A stretch of DNA of 64,000 nt from NCBI GenBank assembly GCA_016802295.1, contig JAESIW010000200.1, forward strand, positions 4,770,336 to 4,834,335, in the 5' to 3' direction. Positions 52,160 through 62,786 of this stretch are shown piece after piece. This DNA comes from Brachionus rotundiformis. Taxonomy: Eukaryota; Rotifera; Eurotatoria; Ploima; Brachionidae. Within the stretch, counting starts at the first letter, position 1, and the number at the start of each line of letters is the position of its first letter. The notes beneath the pieces are model-generated. The model worked only from the letters and a program-made list of their open reading frames with translations. It searched no databases and was not told the origin of the DNA. A program made the position numbers and the translations under genes.

Positions 52160-53880
52160 AGAAACAGATAAAATTTGAATTCTTTCTATAATAAACCTAA
52201 AGATGAGAATTTGTTAATAATGTTAATTTTTTTTAAAGTGGTAAAGATTTCCAATGTTGAACGAAATTCTCGAAGGACATTCTTTATTAAGTTAATGGAC
52301 CAAATTGATTTAATAGAAAGGCTTCTGAAAGGCTTCCATGGCCAGGAGACTATCCAAAACGTGCTCTATGATAATGTCAAACGCGGTGTTGCTATATGAA
52401 ACAAAGCACCTTGTTACAGAAAACTTACATTTAATGATTGGCAACCAAATATCTGGCTCTATTATTCAAAACTAATCCAACCACTTGTATGGTCTAAAAC
52501 TGGTTCTTTTTGGGAAAAATTCATTGCAAAATAGATATTTCGATCTAATCAATGCTCTTGAATATCTTTGAAGAACTGAGAACGGAAATACTCATTTACA
52601 AACAGTATTTATACACGTTTATGAGGCCTTTCAAGCCTTTATGATTATTATAAATGTAAAAATTAGCCAATTTCTACAGCTTTAACCACTTGTATGGTCT
52701 AAAACTGGTTCTTTTTTGGAAAAATTCATTGCAAAATAGATATTTCGAGACAGGAGATTTAATGTTCGATGATTTTTATATCTAATCAAATGCCTGAACC
52801 TTTTCCAGAAATGGAAACAAGATAAACAATAAAAGAACGCGATTGTAAGGCGAGCTTCAAAACATATATAAATGATTATTTGTCCTTGGATTTCTATATA
52901 AGATGACTTGCCATTGCAACCAGAAAAAATTGGTGTTCATTCTTTTGACTTAAGATGGGATGCTGAGCCCATGACACATTTAGAGAAATTTGGTGACTCT
53001 GTTTAAATTTTTTTTTTTTTTAAATTTTGTGTTCTAGCTAGCATCAGTATACTTAGAACTAAGAGGCGAATATTTGATATCAATAAGAGAAGTGAATGTA
53101 GTTCATTTTCGTCAGTTTACAAGTTTTTAAAAAAATTATAAAAGATTTATTTGATTCTAATACTGGAGAAAGTACTCTATTTCATGAAATAGTTAAAATT
53201 TCAAAAGCTCTATTTGAATTTGCGAAAAAGTGGCAAGTTTAATCTAAAGTTAAATCTGACTCTGAATCCGAGAATGATATTGAGGCAAAAGAAGCAATAT
53301 TAAATGTTCTCAGTGAAATGATTGATGAAATAAGAGTAAATTAAAAATTTTTTATCAAATAAAAAATATTATTTTTATTAAATGAAAGATGTACTCAACG
53401 AGGAGGATTTTTTGTTCAGTTTGTGGAAATCACTATTGCAGACGTGATGATTTGCTTTATCATTTAAAAAAAAAGTGTTCACTGTCAAAATGCGGAGGTT
53501 TTTTCAAAAAAAACATTAGACATTGAGTATGAATATAAACTAGCAATAGAGGATGGACAAATTAAAATTATCAAATAAAAAATAAAATTGATTTAAAATC
53601 AATTTGGATGAATCTTCAAATCAGATGGAATCGTGTATATACACAGATGATGATCTGACGATCAACATTTTGAAAAACTCTTTTTCCTCATTTCAATTAA
53701 AAATGAGACAGCGACTCGTTGCAAAAGATTTTAAACAATTTACTCTTTTCATTCAAAAAAATTAATTTAAAAAAAATTCTAAGCGCAAAAATCACTCAGA
53801 TGATATTACACAATCAAAGAAAACAAAAGAACTAAATCAATCGAGGGAACATGAAGCGCACCTCTAAAAGCTTTGATTTC
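52160..53880 (+). pseudogene. Decayed multi-fragment coding region, includes C2HC finger
   Basis: Successive plus-strand fragments: LIERLLKGFHGQETIQNVLY near 52320; LPLQPEKIGVHSFDLRWDAE near 52915; SVYLELRGEYLISIREVNVV near 53045; TGESTLFHEIVKISKALFEF near 53165; a finger CSVCGNHYCRRDDLLYHLKKKC (shown as CSVCGNHYC and YHLKKKC) near 53415; and a basic tail KRKNHSDDITQSKKTKEL near 53785. Stops and frame changes separate them. They may be exons of one lost gene or a transposon protein. No family is assigned. Confidence 0.35.
52479..52748 (+). repeat. 65 bp direct repeat
   Basis: 52479-52543 and 52684-52748 (beginning AACCACTTGTATGGTCTAAA) differ at a single base. The 140 bp between them are unique. 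This is a local duplication inside a decayed coding region. Confidence 0.9.
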
Positions 53881-53889
53881 TTATGAAAC

Positions 53890-55160
53890 CGAGAATTAAT
53901 CTTTAAAATATAATAAAATATATAAATTTTAATAAGAACCAAAAAATATATCTTTTTTACTTTAACGATGCATAATTTAGCCACAATTAATGAATTGAAG
54001 AAAAAAATTTTTTTCGTCGAATCAGATTCTGATGATTTCAAAAAAAGGCATTTTTTTTTGAAGTTCCTCGAAGTTGATAAGATGGCAATTCTTTCTCAAC
54101 ATCATGTGTTAGTTTTTTTTGATGTACATTGGAGATCAAACAGAAGAAAGTGACCTGTCATGTTTGTAGTTTTTTACCCGGCATTAGTGTAATCTGGGTT
54201 TCAGTTTGAGATTTAGTTTTGATTACAGATTGAGATTCATCCGGTTCAATTCAAAAATTTCATTTTAAGAGCATTTTGTAATATATGAAAATACAGTCAA
54301 TCACTCTAAATATTTAAAACTTAAAACAATGAATATACCTGAAATTTTACAAAGGAAAAAATTATTAGTGTACTTCTTTTACAAAATGCACTGAGCCACA
54401 AAGCTTATTAATTATACGTTCTAAGAGTTTATAAGTCTGGTTTACCATTATTTTACCTGTGAATGCGTGAACACAACATATTTAAAAGTTATTTGATTTT
54501 TTAAATTAAGTATGAGAATATTTATTAGTCTTTCTTCCGCTTAATGATAAGCTATATAATAGGATAATTAATTTATTATCTAGAAAAATATGATTTTAAA
54601 ATCATGTAAAAAATTCTGACTGATCATGCTTTCTATAGATGAGACAAAAACTTAATTAAAAAAAAAACTATTTTCCAAATTCTAATGGCAATGTTTATTT
54701 CATTATAGATTCAATTCCTAAATAAATTGAATCGCGCGCATTACATTTTTCTAATTTTTAAATTTTAATTATTAATTAATATTGAAATAACTCCATCTGT
54801 TTTTGAAAAAATCAGTATTTAAAGGGGATTGAAACAGAAGCATTTATATAAAGTTAATATGTGAAATTTCCAAGTCCTTAACCTTAAGTTCTTAGTACTT
54901 AATTCTATGATTAAATTTTAGAATTCAAGCAAAAAGATTTTACTTTAAATATTTTTTAAAAATTCTATTTTTTTGTCTTTCACTCTTACAAAAAAAAATT
55001 TAATTTTTTAAATTTTTCACGCAAAAATTTGCGTATTGAGTGCGAGTTTGAGTTAAACGAATGTTACTCAAACTTACAAACATCCTAAAAAAATGCGTGA
55101 AATAAATTAAAAATTTTAATTTTAATTTATCAATTTAAGTATTTAATGGTTGCTTTAAGT
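53890..55160. other. Noncoding interval, no gene seen
   Basis: AT-rich. A 9 bp inverted repeat AGTTTGAGT...ACTCAAACT lies near 55045-55075 beside a near-palindromic CGCAAAAATTTGCG. Confidence 0.45.
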
Positions 55161-55169
55161 AAAGTGATA

Positions 55170-55480
55170 TTAATGAAATAAACATTTTCGAAACATTTGT
55201 TCATATATATCATCGTCGTCAATATCTGGATCTTCTTCTTGACTATTTTTTTCAGCTGACTGATCACATGCTTTCAATGTCAAAGTATCAATCTCATTTT
55301 TTTTGTCATCACAGATTAACGTTGTAAAAATTTCAAAATCTTGATCAGGCCTGAAGTGACAAACTTTGTTTATGTATTCCAAATAAGACAATCGTGAATA
55401 TTTTTGATTTGTAACCAGTTTCTTAATTCGTATTCCTTTGAAAATGAAATAGTTATTTCGAGCGAAAAATGTTATGACAT
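55170..55480 (-). CDS. Hypothetical protein, 3' exon(s)
   Basis: The minus-strand frame runs from about 55478 (ITFFARNNYFIFKGIRIKKL) through YSRLSYLEYINKVCHFRPDQ to an acidic tail EEDPDIDDDDIYEQMFRK and a stop at 55170. There is no start codon before an upstream stop, so a 5' exon is expected beyond a splice acceptor near 55480. The internal ATG at 55391 is possible but would drop conserved-looking residues. Family unknown. Confidence 0.45.
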
Positions 55481-55496
55481 CTTATCTGATATAAAG

Positions 55497-55884
55497 TACC
55501 GTATTGCCCCCTAATGCATTGCACTTTAAACGATAAATCTGGATTTTAATGCATGCATTTAACCCACTTTTTTTCCAGATACGCTGCGACTAAAAATGCT
55601 GCAATTAATGTCAAAATTTTGGTATAAATGCCGCATTTATACCAAAAAATATGTAAAAAATGATAAAAATTAAAAAATAATAAAAATAAAAATTAATAAT
55701 GAAAAATTTTTATTATTTTTTACATATTTTTTACTTATTTAATGCGGCATTTATACCAAAATTTTGACATTAATTGCAGCATTTTTAGTCGCAGCGTATC
55801 TGGAAAAAAAGTGGGTTAAATGCATGCATTAAAATCCAGAATTCTGAAGATAAATGCCGCATTAGGGGGCAAAGCATTACGGTA
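55497..55884. mobile_element. Foldback MITE, 388 bp
   Basis: The arms are long inverted repeats: the left arm runs TACCGTATTGCCCCCTAATGC to about 55635 and the right arm is its inverse ending GCATTACGGTA at 55884. About 140 bp of each arm pair, including GCAGCGTATCTGGAAAAAAA-type sequence, around an AT-rich centre with its own small palindrome. It has no coding. TA at both ends could be a TA target duplication (Tc1/mariner-like), but the true terminus is uncertain. Confidence 0.85.
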
Positions 55885-56255
55885 ATACTCAAAAAAATAT
55901 ATTTTAAAAAAACAATTTTTTTTTAATGATGTCAATTAAGGTTCCATTTTCGGTTTGGATAATTTTCCTTTTTTTGATTTTACCATTTCTCAAAATAAAA
56001 AAAAATTTTTTTGTTTTCAATATAAAAGCAAATTTTCTTGTTTTTAATGAAGTTACAAATAACCTAGTTAATTTAAAATGTCAAAAACTGAAATGAAAGA
56101 TCGACCAAAGCATTGAATATTTTGCCTTTAAAAATGAAATTTTGATTTTATTTTATTTTTCTAATTATTTAATTAGTATTAAAAGAAAAATTATTTAAAC
56201 TAAGAAATAGTTTACGTAAATAGAAAAATTAGTTAAAAAAAATTTAAACGTGAGC

Positions 56256-56800
56256 TCAGCTCACTGTCGAGGACTTACCATAATATTTTGAATTCAAAGT
56301 CCAATTGGAAGCAGGGTGAGCTAGAATATGAACTTTACCACCGAACAACCAATCTTCTAATTTTGTTCCAGCTTCTCCAATTTTTTCTGGTGAAACTTTA
56401 GCATCTTTCCATCTAAAAAGCAAATGAGCAAGCTCATGTAAAATTAAAACGACCATGTAAAAAGTAATTGTTTCAATTTCTTCGATGTTTTCTTCAGCAT
56501 TTTCATTCAAAATATCAAGTCTTTTTTTAAATATTTCGTTTATGTAAATTGTATATAGATCTGATTCTCTATAAGTCCAAGCTGAAATATATTTTTTATC
56601 GCTTGTTGGACGAGCTTTAAATAAAACTTTTGTTTTATAAATATTATCCATTGAAGTTTTAGCATCTATTTCAAATTGTGCAAAAACACATTTTGCTAAA
56701 AGCGTTTCACAAAATTTGTTAGCTATTCTAATAGCTAAATTTAGTTCAGGATTAGTGGTTGATTGTTCATTGAACTTTAATGATGGAATAAAAGCCTCAA
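56256..56800 (-). CDS. HExxH metallopeptidase-like protein
   Basis: The minus-strand frame opens after an in-frame stop at about 56815, probably at a splice acceptor (TTATTTTGAG near 56797), and runs through LNLAIRIANKFCETLLAKCV and KARPTSDKKYISAWTYRESD to VLILHELAHLLFRWKD, where HELAH is a zinc-binding HExxH. Then GEAGTKLEDWLFGGKVHI, whose Glu some 20 residues later may be the third zinc ligand as in gluzincins, and a stop at 56256. HELAH plus GE.G..LE..LFGG resembles a group of uncharacterised, mostly fungal, predicted metalloproteins. The internal ATG at 56651 gives 131 residues. It lies just downstream of SMYD on the same strand. Confidence 0.6.
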
Positions 56801-56988
56801 AATAATTAGTTAATTATTTAATATTTCCTAAATTAGTTAAAAATTTAAGAGTCAAATTTTTTTCAAAAAATATTTAAATTAATTGTCAATATTGTAATAA
56901 AATAATTAAATTATTTTAAATTATTTTCAATCCTAACCTAGTAAAAAAGTAAATTTAGTTTTCTGAATTCAAAAATTGGTCATAATAA

Positions 56989-58370
56989 TTAAGTTGTTAT
57001 TACTTTAATAGCCTTAGATCCAGTACATTTTTCACAATTGCAGTCAAAATAAATTTTTTTTTTTAGATATGCTTTACGCTCGAGGTCGCTTAAGTTGCTT
57101 TCACACAATGAAATAGTGGGTAATTCATTTTGTGAAATTAATCGGTTAGCTTTTATTATTATTTTAGATCCACAAAAAAAAATAGTTGAATTAGGTTCAC
57201 AAGAATGTTTTAGTTTTGCTGCTTCTAAATAAACTGCAAAACCTATTGAAATGGTTTCAGCTTTTATATCGATTTTATGAATAACCATTTTGCCAAAAAT
57301 TGAAACTAAATCTTCTTCAGTAAATTCTTTCAAAAATGCATTTCCCATAATTATTCCAATACCAATTTTTAAATACATTAATTGATTCATTCTTTCTTTA
57401 TCGTTGATTATATTTTCGTATTCTAAAATACAAAAAATATATTAAATTTTTATTTTATTATATATAATGTGAATTTAAATATCTTGACCGTTATAAACTT
57501 TTACAATATTCAGACTAAAATAATAAATCATTTCAATTTTAAAAATCATTTGAATGATTTTAATTTTTCATAAATCTGCTCAAAAATTGACAAAACCAAT
57601 AGACTCAAATTCTCATGGTTCTTCATGAAATGTTTTGTATGAATTATTAAATGGTGATTCAACTTACCATCAGTTAAATTTTTAAATCTTGCGAGTTCAA
57701 ATGGATCATTATTCTAAATAAAATAAAAGAATAAACATTTTTAATTATTCAGAATATTTAAACAAACCATTTTTATTTTGACAAGGATTCTTAAGTAAAG
57801 TCTGAGTAAATCAATCTTAAGCAGATCTTTGTTATTTTCATTCTTAGAGCAATTTTTAAATGCTAAGCATTCTTCTTTATGAAGCAAATCGTCCCGTTCA
57901 CATTTTCTACTACAGTAAAAGATATGTTCACATGACGGACATTCAGTTACTTTAGTTCTTAAAAAATAATAAAAGGTATTTAAACTGCTTTTGAAAAATT
58001 ATAATAAAATTTAAGATTTAAGATTCAATCAATCCATGATGTATTAGCTAATAGTCAATATTTTAGAGCGATTCAATTAAAGAGAAAATAAAAAATAGAA
58101 TAGAAGTAATAAATATTTAGAGTTATTAGAAAATTTATAATAATAAAAAAAATTTAGGGAATTTCTTTAGCAGTTAAAAACTCAAATATTATCAATTTAA
58201 AAAAATTTGACTTACTTTTGAAAGCAAAATCCACAGAATTTCCTGTTTTGTATAGGATCAATCGCAAAAGCAAATGGGAATTCGTCTAAAATCGTTTGAT
58301 CTATTTTAAAAAACATGGCTTTTTTAATTTTATTTTTAAAATTAGTTTGTTGTCTTGCTGTTACAAATTC
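56989..58370 (-). CDS. SET and MYND domain (SMYD-like) protein, 5' partial
   Basis: Four minus-strand exons, 58370-58216, 57957-57768, 57713-57668 and 57422-56989, join in frame across GT-AG introns (54 nt for the one after exon 2). Exon 1 starts at an AG acceptor, so a 5' exon is missing. The MYND finger spans exons 1-2: KFCGFCFQK then CPSCEHIFYCSRKCERDDLL and HKEEC. The SET part has LKHSCEPNSTIFFCG (catalytic NHSC-type motif reading KHSC), LPTISL, and post-SET FDCNCEKCTGSK. SMYD proteins methylate lysines on histones and other proteins. At ~274 residues it is shorter than human SMYD2/3 (about 430), lacking the usual C-terminal helical domain. Confidence 0.8.
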
Positions 58371-59177
58371 CTAAAAATAAATTTTTGTTTAAAAATAAAA
58401 ATTCAGCTTAAACTAGAAAAAAGAAAAAATGTTTTTCATATTTGAAATTTTAAGATTCTAAAAAAAAATTTAACTAATTTAACTAATGTTTTTCAAATAA
58501 ATTATAAAATAATTAATTATTAAGAAAAACTTTTAAGAATTTACTTGATAGCTTAAACAACAAATTCAAATTCTAAGTAATAAAATTTTAAATTTATATA
58601 ATAAAAAAGTTCTAATAACTTTAAAGTTGGTTTTTCATTTATTATGCTAGTGAAAACAATATATTTATTGTTGATGTTATTGATGAGTAATAAATTTTCC
58701 TTTTTCAATAATATGCAGGGTTTTACCAGAATGTTCTAAAAAATACAATTAGAGCTTGCTGCATTTACAAACTTCCTTGTGATCTTTAAAAAAAATTTAT
58801 TTCAAGGTCAGAATTTTTAACATTATGTCATTATATTCTGCTCCATGTAAATTTCACAAAACCCATTTATGAATATAGTATTTCTTTTAATATTAATAAA
58901 TAATCTAAATTTTTTTATTAAATTTAAATATTTAATTAATTACCTAGTACAATTAATACATTAACTATTTAAGACAAAAAAAATCAATCAGAACTTAAAT
59001 TTGCTTTAAAAGTTTAACAAAATTTTTTTCATTAAAAGCGTTAGAAATTTTAATGTAGCATCCACTATTTGAAAAAAAAATTAAATATTGGAAAAATAGC
59101 GTCTTATTTGAAAATTTTATTTAAAAATCATCAATTTTTTTAGAATTTTTTATTTACAAAACAAAATTTAAACTAAA
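58371..59177. other. Head-to-head intergenic region (SMYD-like / MDH)
   Basis: Should hold the missing SMYD 5' exon and the MDH promoter. A minus-strand MYND-like scrap DHKEVCKCSKL (near 58785) and GKTLHIIEKGKFIT (near 58720) are visible but I could not join them in phase. Confidence 0.4.
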
Positions 59178-60320
59178 ATGAACAGCATTAAGAATCATTT
59201 ATTGAAATTTTCTAATAATAAAATATTTACCAGCTCATGGAAAAAATTTTCAATCTTCAAGCCATCCAATTCTGTAATTATTTTAAGAAAATCAATATTT
59301 AGTCTTTATATATTTTTTTGTAGAATAAGGTTGCTGTAATGGGCGCTAGCGGAGGAATTGGTCAACCATTATCCCTTTTGTTGAAGCAATCTCCTCTTGT
59401 TGATCATTTGTCTCTTTATGATATTCAACACACAAAAGGAGTTGGAGCTGATTTAAGTCATATTGAGACAAAATGCCAAGTTCAATCTTTTGTTGGCCAA
59501 GATCAATTATTTGAGTCACTAGAAGGTGTAAATGTAGTAGTTATTCCGGCTGGTGTACCAAGAAAACCTGGAATGACAAGGGATGATTTATTCAATGTAA
59601 ATGCTACTATTGTAGCCGATATTGCAACAGCAATTGCTAAAGTATCACCAGAAGCAATTGTTTGTATCATTTCTAATCCAGTTAATTCAACAGTTCCAAT
59701 CGCAAGCGAAATAATGAAAAAAAACGGTGTTTACTCATCTAAGAAAATTTTAGGTGTTAGTACCTTAGACATTGTCAGAGCAAATACCTTCGTAGCAGAA
59801 TTAAAAGGTCTCGATGTTACAAAAACATCGGTACCTGTAGTTGGAGGTCATTCAGGAAATACAATTGTTCCTTTACTATCACAAACATCGCCAACAGTTC
59901 AATTTACAAAAGAAGAACTTGATTCTCTAACTAAACGGATTCAAAATGCAGGAACTGAAGTAGTTGAAGCAAAAGCTGGTGCAGGATCAGCAACATTGTC
60001 GATGGCTTATGCTGGCGCAAGATTTACCTTTTCAATCTTAGAGGCATTAAATGGTAAACAAGGTGTTGTCGAATGTGCTTATGTAGCTTCAGAAGGATTA
60101 GAAACTAGTTATTTTGCAACACCAATATTATTCGGTGTAAGATTATTATAATTTTTTTTTTTTTTTAACAAATTAACTTTAGAAACATGGTGTCGAAAAA
60201 AGTCTTGGAATCGGTAAAATAACAGATTATGAACAACAGCTAATTCAAATAGCAATTAAAGAGTTAAAGGCAAATATTGAAAAAGGAGTGAAATTTGTAA
60301 ATGAAGTTTACAAAAGTTAG
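59178..60320 (+). CDS. MDH2: Malate dehydrogenase, mitochondrial
   Basis: Three exons, 59178-59273, 59324-60136 and 60183-60320, with 50 and 46 nt GT-AG introns join in frame to 348 codons. The first 32 residues are basic and Ser-rich without acids (KNHLLKFSNNKIFTSSWKKF), a mitochondrial transit peptide. The NAD fold is GASGGIGQPLSLLL; substrate residues include PRKPGMTRDDL, SNPVNSTVPI and the catalytic His in PVVGGHSGNTIVPL. Last exon HGVEKSLGIGKITDYEQQ. It interconverts malate and oxaloacetate in the TCA cycle. Length and motifs match animal MDH2 throughout. Intact. Confidence 0.95.
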
Positions 60321-60840
60321 ACAAAAACAAAACAAATAATTAGATAGTTATTCAAGCGGTTTTCAAAAAAGGGAATTTAATAAAATATTTATTTCAAAAT
60401 AAAAATTTAAATTAATTCTATTTTTTTTAAATTCTCATGAAAATATATAATTAGTATTATAAAAAATAACTGGATGAATAATTTACCAAGTTATTCACCA
60501 AGTTTTTTAATTATTATTTTTTTTAATAAAAATTTTTTTCTAATTTTTAAAAATTAAATAAATTAGTTATAAAGGGTCAACTTTAAAATACAATCTTTTA
60601 TGGAAATTATAATAGTTAATAATTTATTGATATGTAATTTATAAAGGAAATATTTTCAAAATAATTATTATAATTTATTCCCTAAAATATGTTTCATTAG
60701 TATTAATTTTTTAATATTTATTTCCGTAAATTTATGATTGAGTGACCAACTATTGATTATAATTATTTATTCTAAAAAAACATGATGTTAAATAAAGTAA
60801 CCCGTTTTTTTTTAATTTTTATAATGAAATATATGTATAC
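60321..60840. other. Intergenic, no gene seen
   Basis: AT-rich sequence between MDH and the GA-rich tract before NLK. Confidence 0.4.
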
Positions 60841-60995
60841 GTATGGGATACAGAAGAACGAGAGCGAGAGAAATGGTGAAATTAAGAGGGAGAGCGAAAA
60901 ATAGAATAAAATCTAAAAGACCAAGATATATTTAAACTTTCTTGAACGTTTTTTCGTTAAGAGAAAGTGAGTGAGCGAGAGAAATAGAGTGAAAG
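60841..60995 (+). promoter_or_regulatory. GAGA-rich tract upstream of NLK
   Basis: Clusters of GAGCGAGAGAAA, AGAGGGAGAGCGAAA and GTGAGTGAGCGAGAGAAATA lie 150-300 bases before the NLK start. Purine-rich GAGAG arrays bind GAGA-type factors in insects and are common in invertebrate promoters. Regulatory use here is inferred. Confidence 0.4.
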
Positions 60996-61148
60996 AATCA
61001 TAAAAAAATTCTCTTGTATTAACATATACGATATTTATAAGCGAGAGTTCGGTCAACCCAATAATAATATAAATCTTGAAAATTTATAATTTTTTTCTAC
61101 TCAACCAAAAATTTGTTTTGTTTTTGTTGTTAATTTTTTTGTTGAATT

Positions 61149-62786
61149 ATGTTTAAAACGATTGACTTTTCATCTCAAACAGGCGCTCAACCTGGTATCA
61201 ACCCTCAAAACCGAACAAATTCAAACACCCATCAATTGTATCATCACCAATTTTTAAATCATACTTTCACTCAAATGCAGCAACATCATGGATCATCTTC
61301 ATCGAGTTCTTCATCTTCCTCAAATTCATCTTCAAACATAGCTGTAGCAGCCGCAATTGCGGCAGCAAATAATGCATGTCTTAACCGTTTAGCTTCAAAT
61401 TCAATTCAATCAGCTACCTCTAGTTCATCATCATCGTCATGCTCATCTGATACATTGATACCTAATCATTTTAATCATCAAAATTCAGCTCCACAAATAG
61501 ACGCAGAAGAAACCGATAAAGTCGTTGGTTATGGTGCTTTTGGAGTAGTCTGGTCGGTAACTGATCCTAGAACTGGTAGAAGAGTTGCACTCAAGAAAAT
61601 GCCCAACGTATTTCAGACAGTTGTTTCAGCAAAACGTGTCTTTAGAGAAGTAAAAATGCTTTGCACGTTAAAACACGAAAATATACTTCATACTGTTGAT
61701 GTTCTTCAACCACCAATTAGTGAGCTTTTCCATGAAGTGTATATTCTAACTGAACTAATGCAATCAGATTTACATAAAATAATCTCAAGTCCTCAAATGC
61801 TTACTCAAGACCACGTTAAGTTATTCTTGTACCAGATATTACGAGGAGTTAAATATTTACATTCAGCTGGTATCATTCATCGTGATATTAAACCAGGAAA
61901 TTTATTAGTTAACTCTAATTGCTTGCTCAAAATATGCGACTTCGGTTTAGCAAGAGTAGTCGAAATGAATAAAAATCGTGATATGACTCAAGAAGTGGTC
62001 ACTCAATATTATCGTGCACCTGAGCTACTGCTTGGAGCTAAACATTATGATTTTGCAGTAGATATGTGGAGTGTTGGATGCATTTATGGAGAGTTGCTAT
62101 ACCGAAAAATTTTGTTTCTTGCTGCCAATCCACTAAAACAAGTTGATAAAATTGTAGATATTCTAGGCACACCCAGTATAGATGAAGTCAAAACCGCTGC
62201 AGATTCTGCAAGAAGATATGTTACTCAAAATAGAATTAGCAAGCCAAAAAATATACAACTGCTTTCTCAAATTGCAAAAGATGAAGAAGCACGAAAACTT
62301 CTCTTACAGTTGCTTTGTTGGGATCCTGATAAGAGATTGAGCGCAGAAAAGGCTTTACAAAGTAGATATTTAAACGAAGGAAGACTAAGATATCACTCAT
62401 GCATGTGTTCATGCTGTGTAAGAACACATGCAGGTCTACAGTTCTGCAACAATTTGGAACCTATTTCAGGTTTTATTTATGATGATAGTGATGAAAAATT
62501 TTATAGCATTCAAACAGCAAAAGGTAATAAAAAATTTATTTATAACTTATTTTTAAAAACTTAATAAAATATTATTTCGTAGAATTCATTCATAGATGGT
62601 TGACTAATATGAGTCAAAAAAGCTCAGTCCCATTATGTATTAATCCTAATTCACCATCGTATAAGACTTTTGTGCAGTAAGTAGATAAATTGTCTTATAA
62701 AGATATATATTAATAAAATTCGATAAAGATCACAAGTGGCTCTTCCACACGAGCTTCCACCATCACCTCACAATTGGGATTCATAA
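61149..62786 (+). CDS. NLK: Nemo-like kinase (NLK)
   Basis: Exons 61149-62523, 62583-62676 and 62729-62786, with 59 and 52 nt GT-AG introns, join in frame to 508 codons (human NLK 527). The N-terminus is His/Gln/Ser/Ala-rich. Kinase domain: G-loop GYGAFGVVW (127-135), Lys in VALKK (149), HRDIKPGN (244-251), DFG (264-266), activation TQE (280-282) as in NLK rather than TEY, APE (290-292). Downstream are EGRLRYHSCMCSCC and the small last exons encoding VPLCINPN and LPHELPPSPHNW, matching the conserved NLK tail. NLK is a Ser/Thr kinase acting on TCF/LEF, Notch and FoxO. Intact. Confidence 0.96.

Noticed and set aside
53968..54153. Overlapping short frames on both strands
   Set aside because: Short, AT-driven, no motif or splice support.
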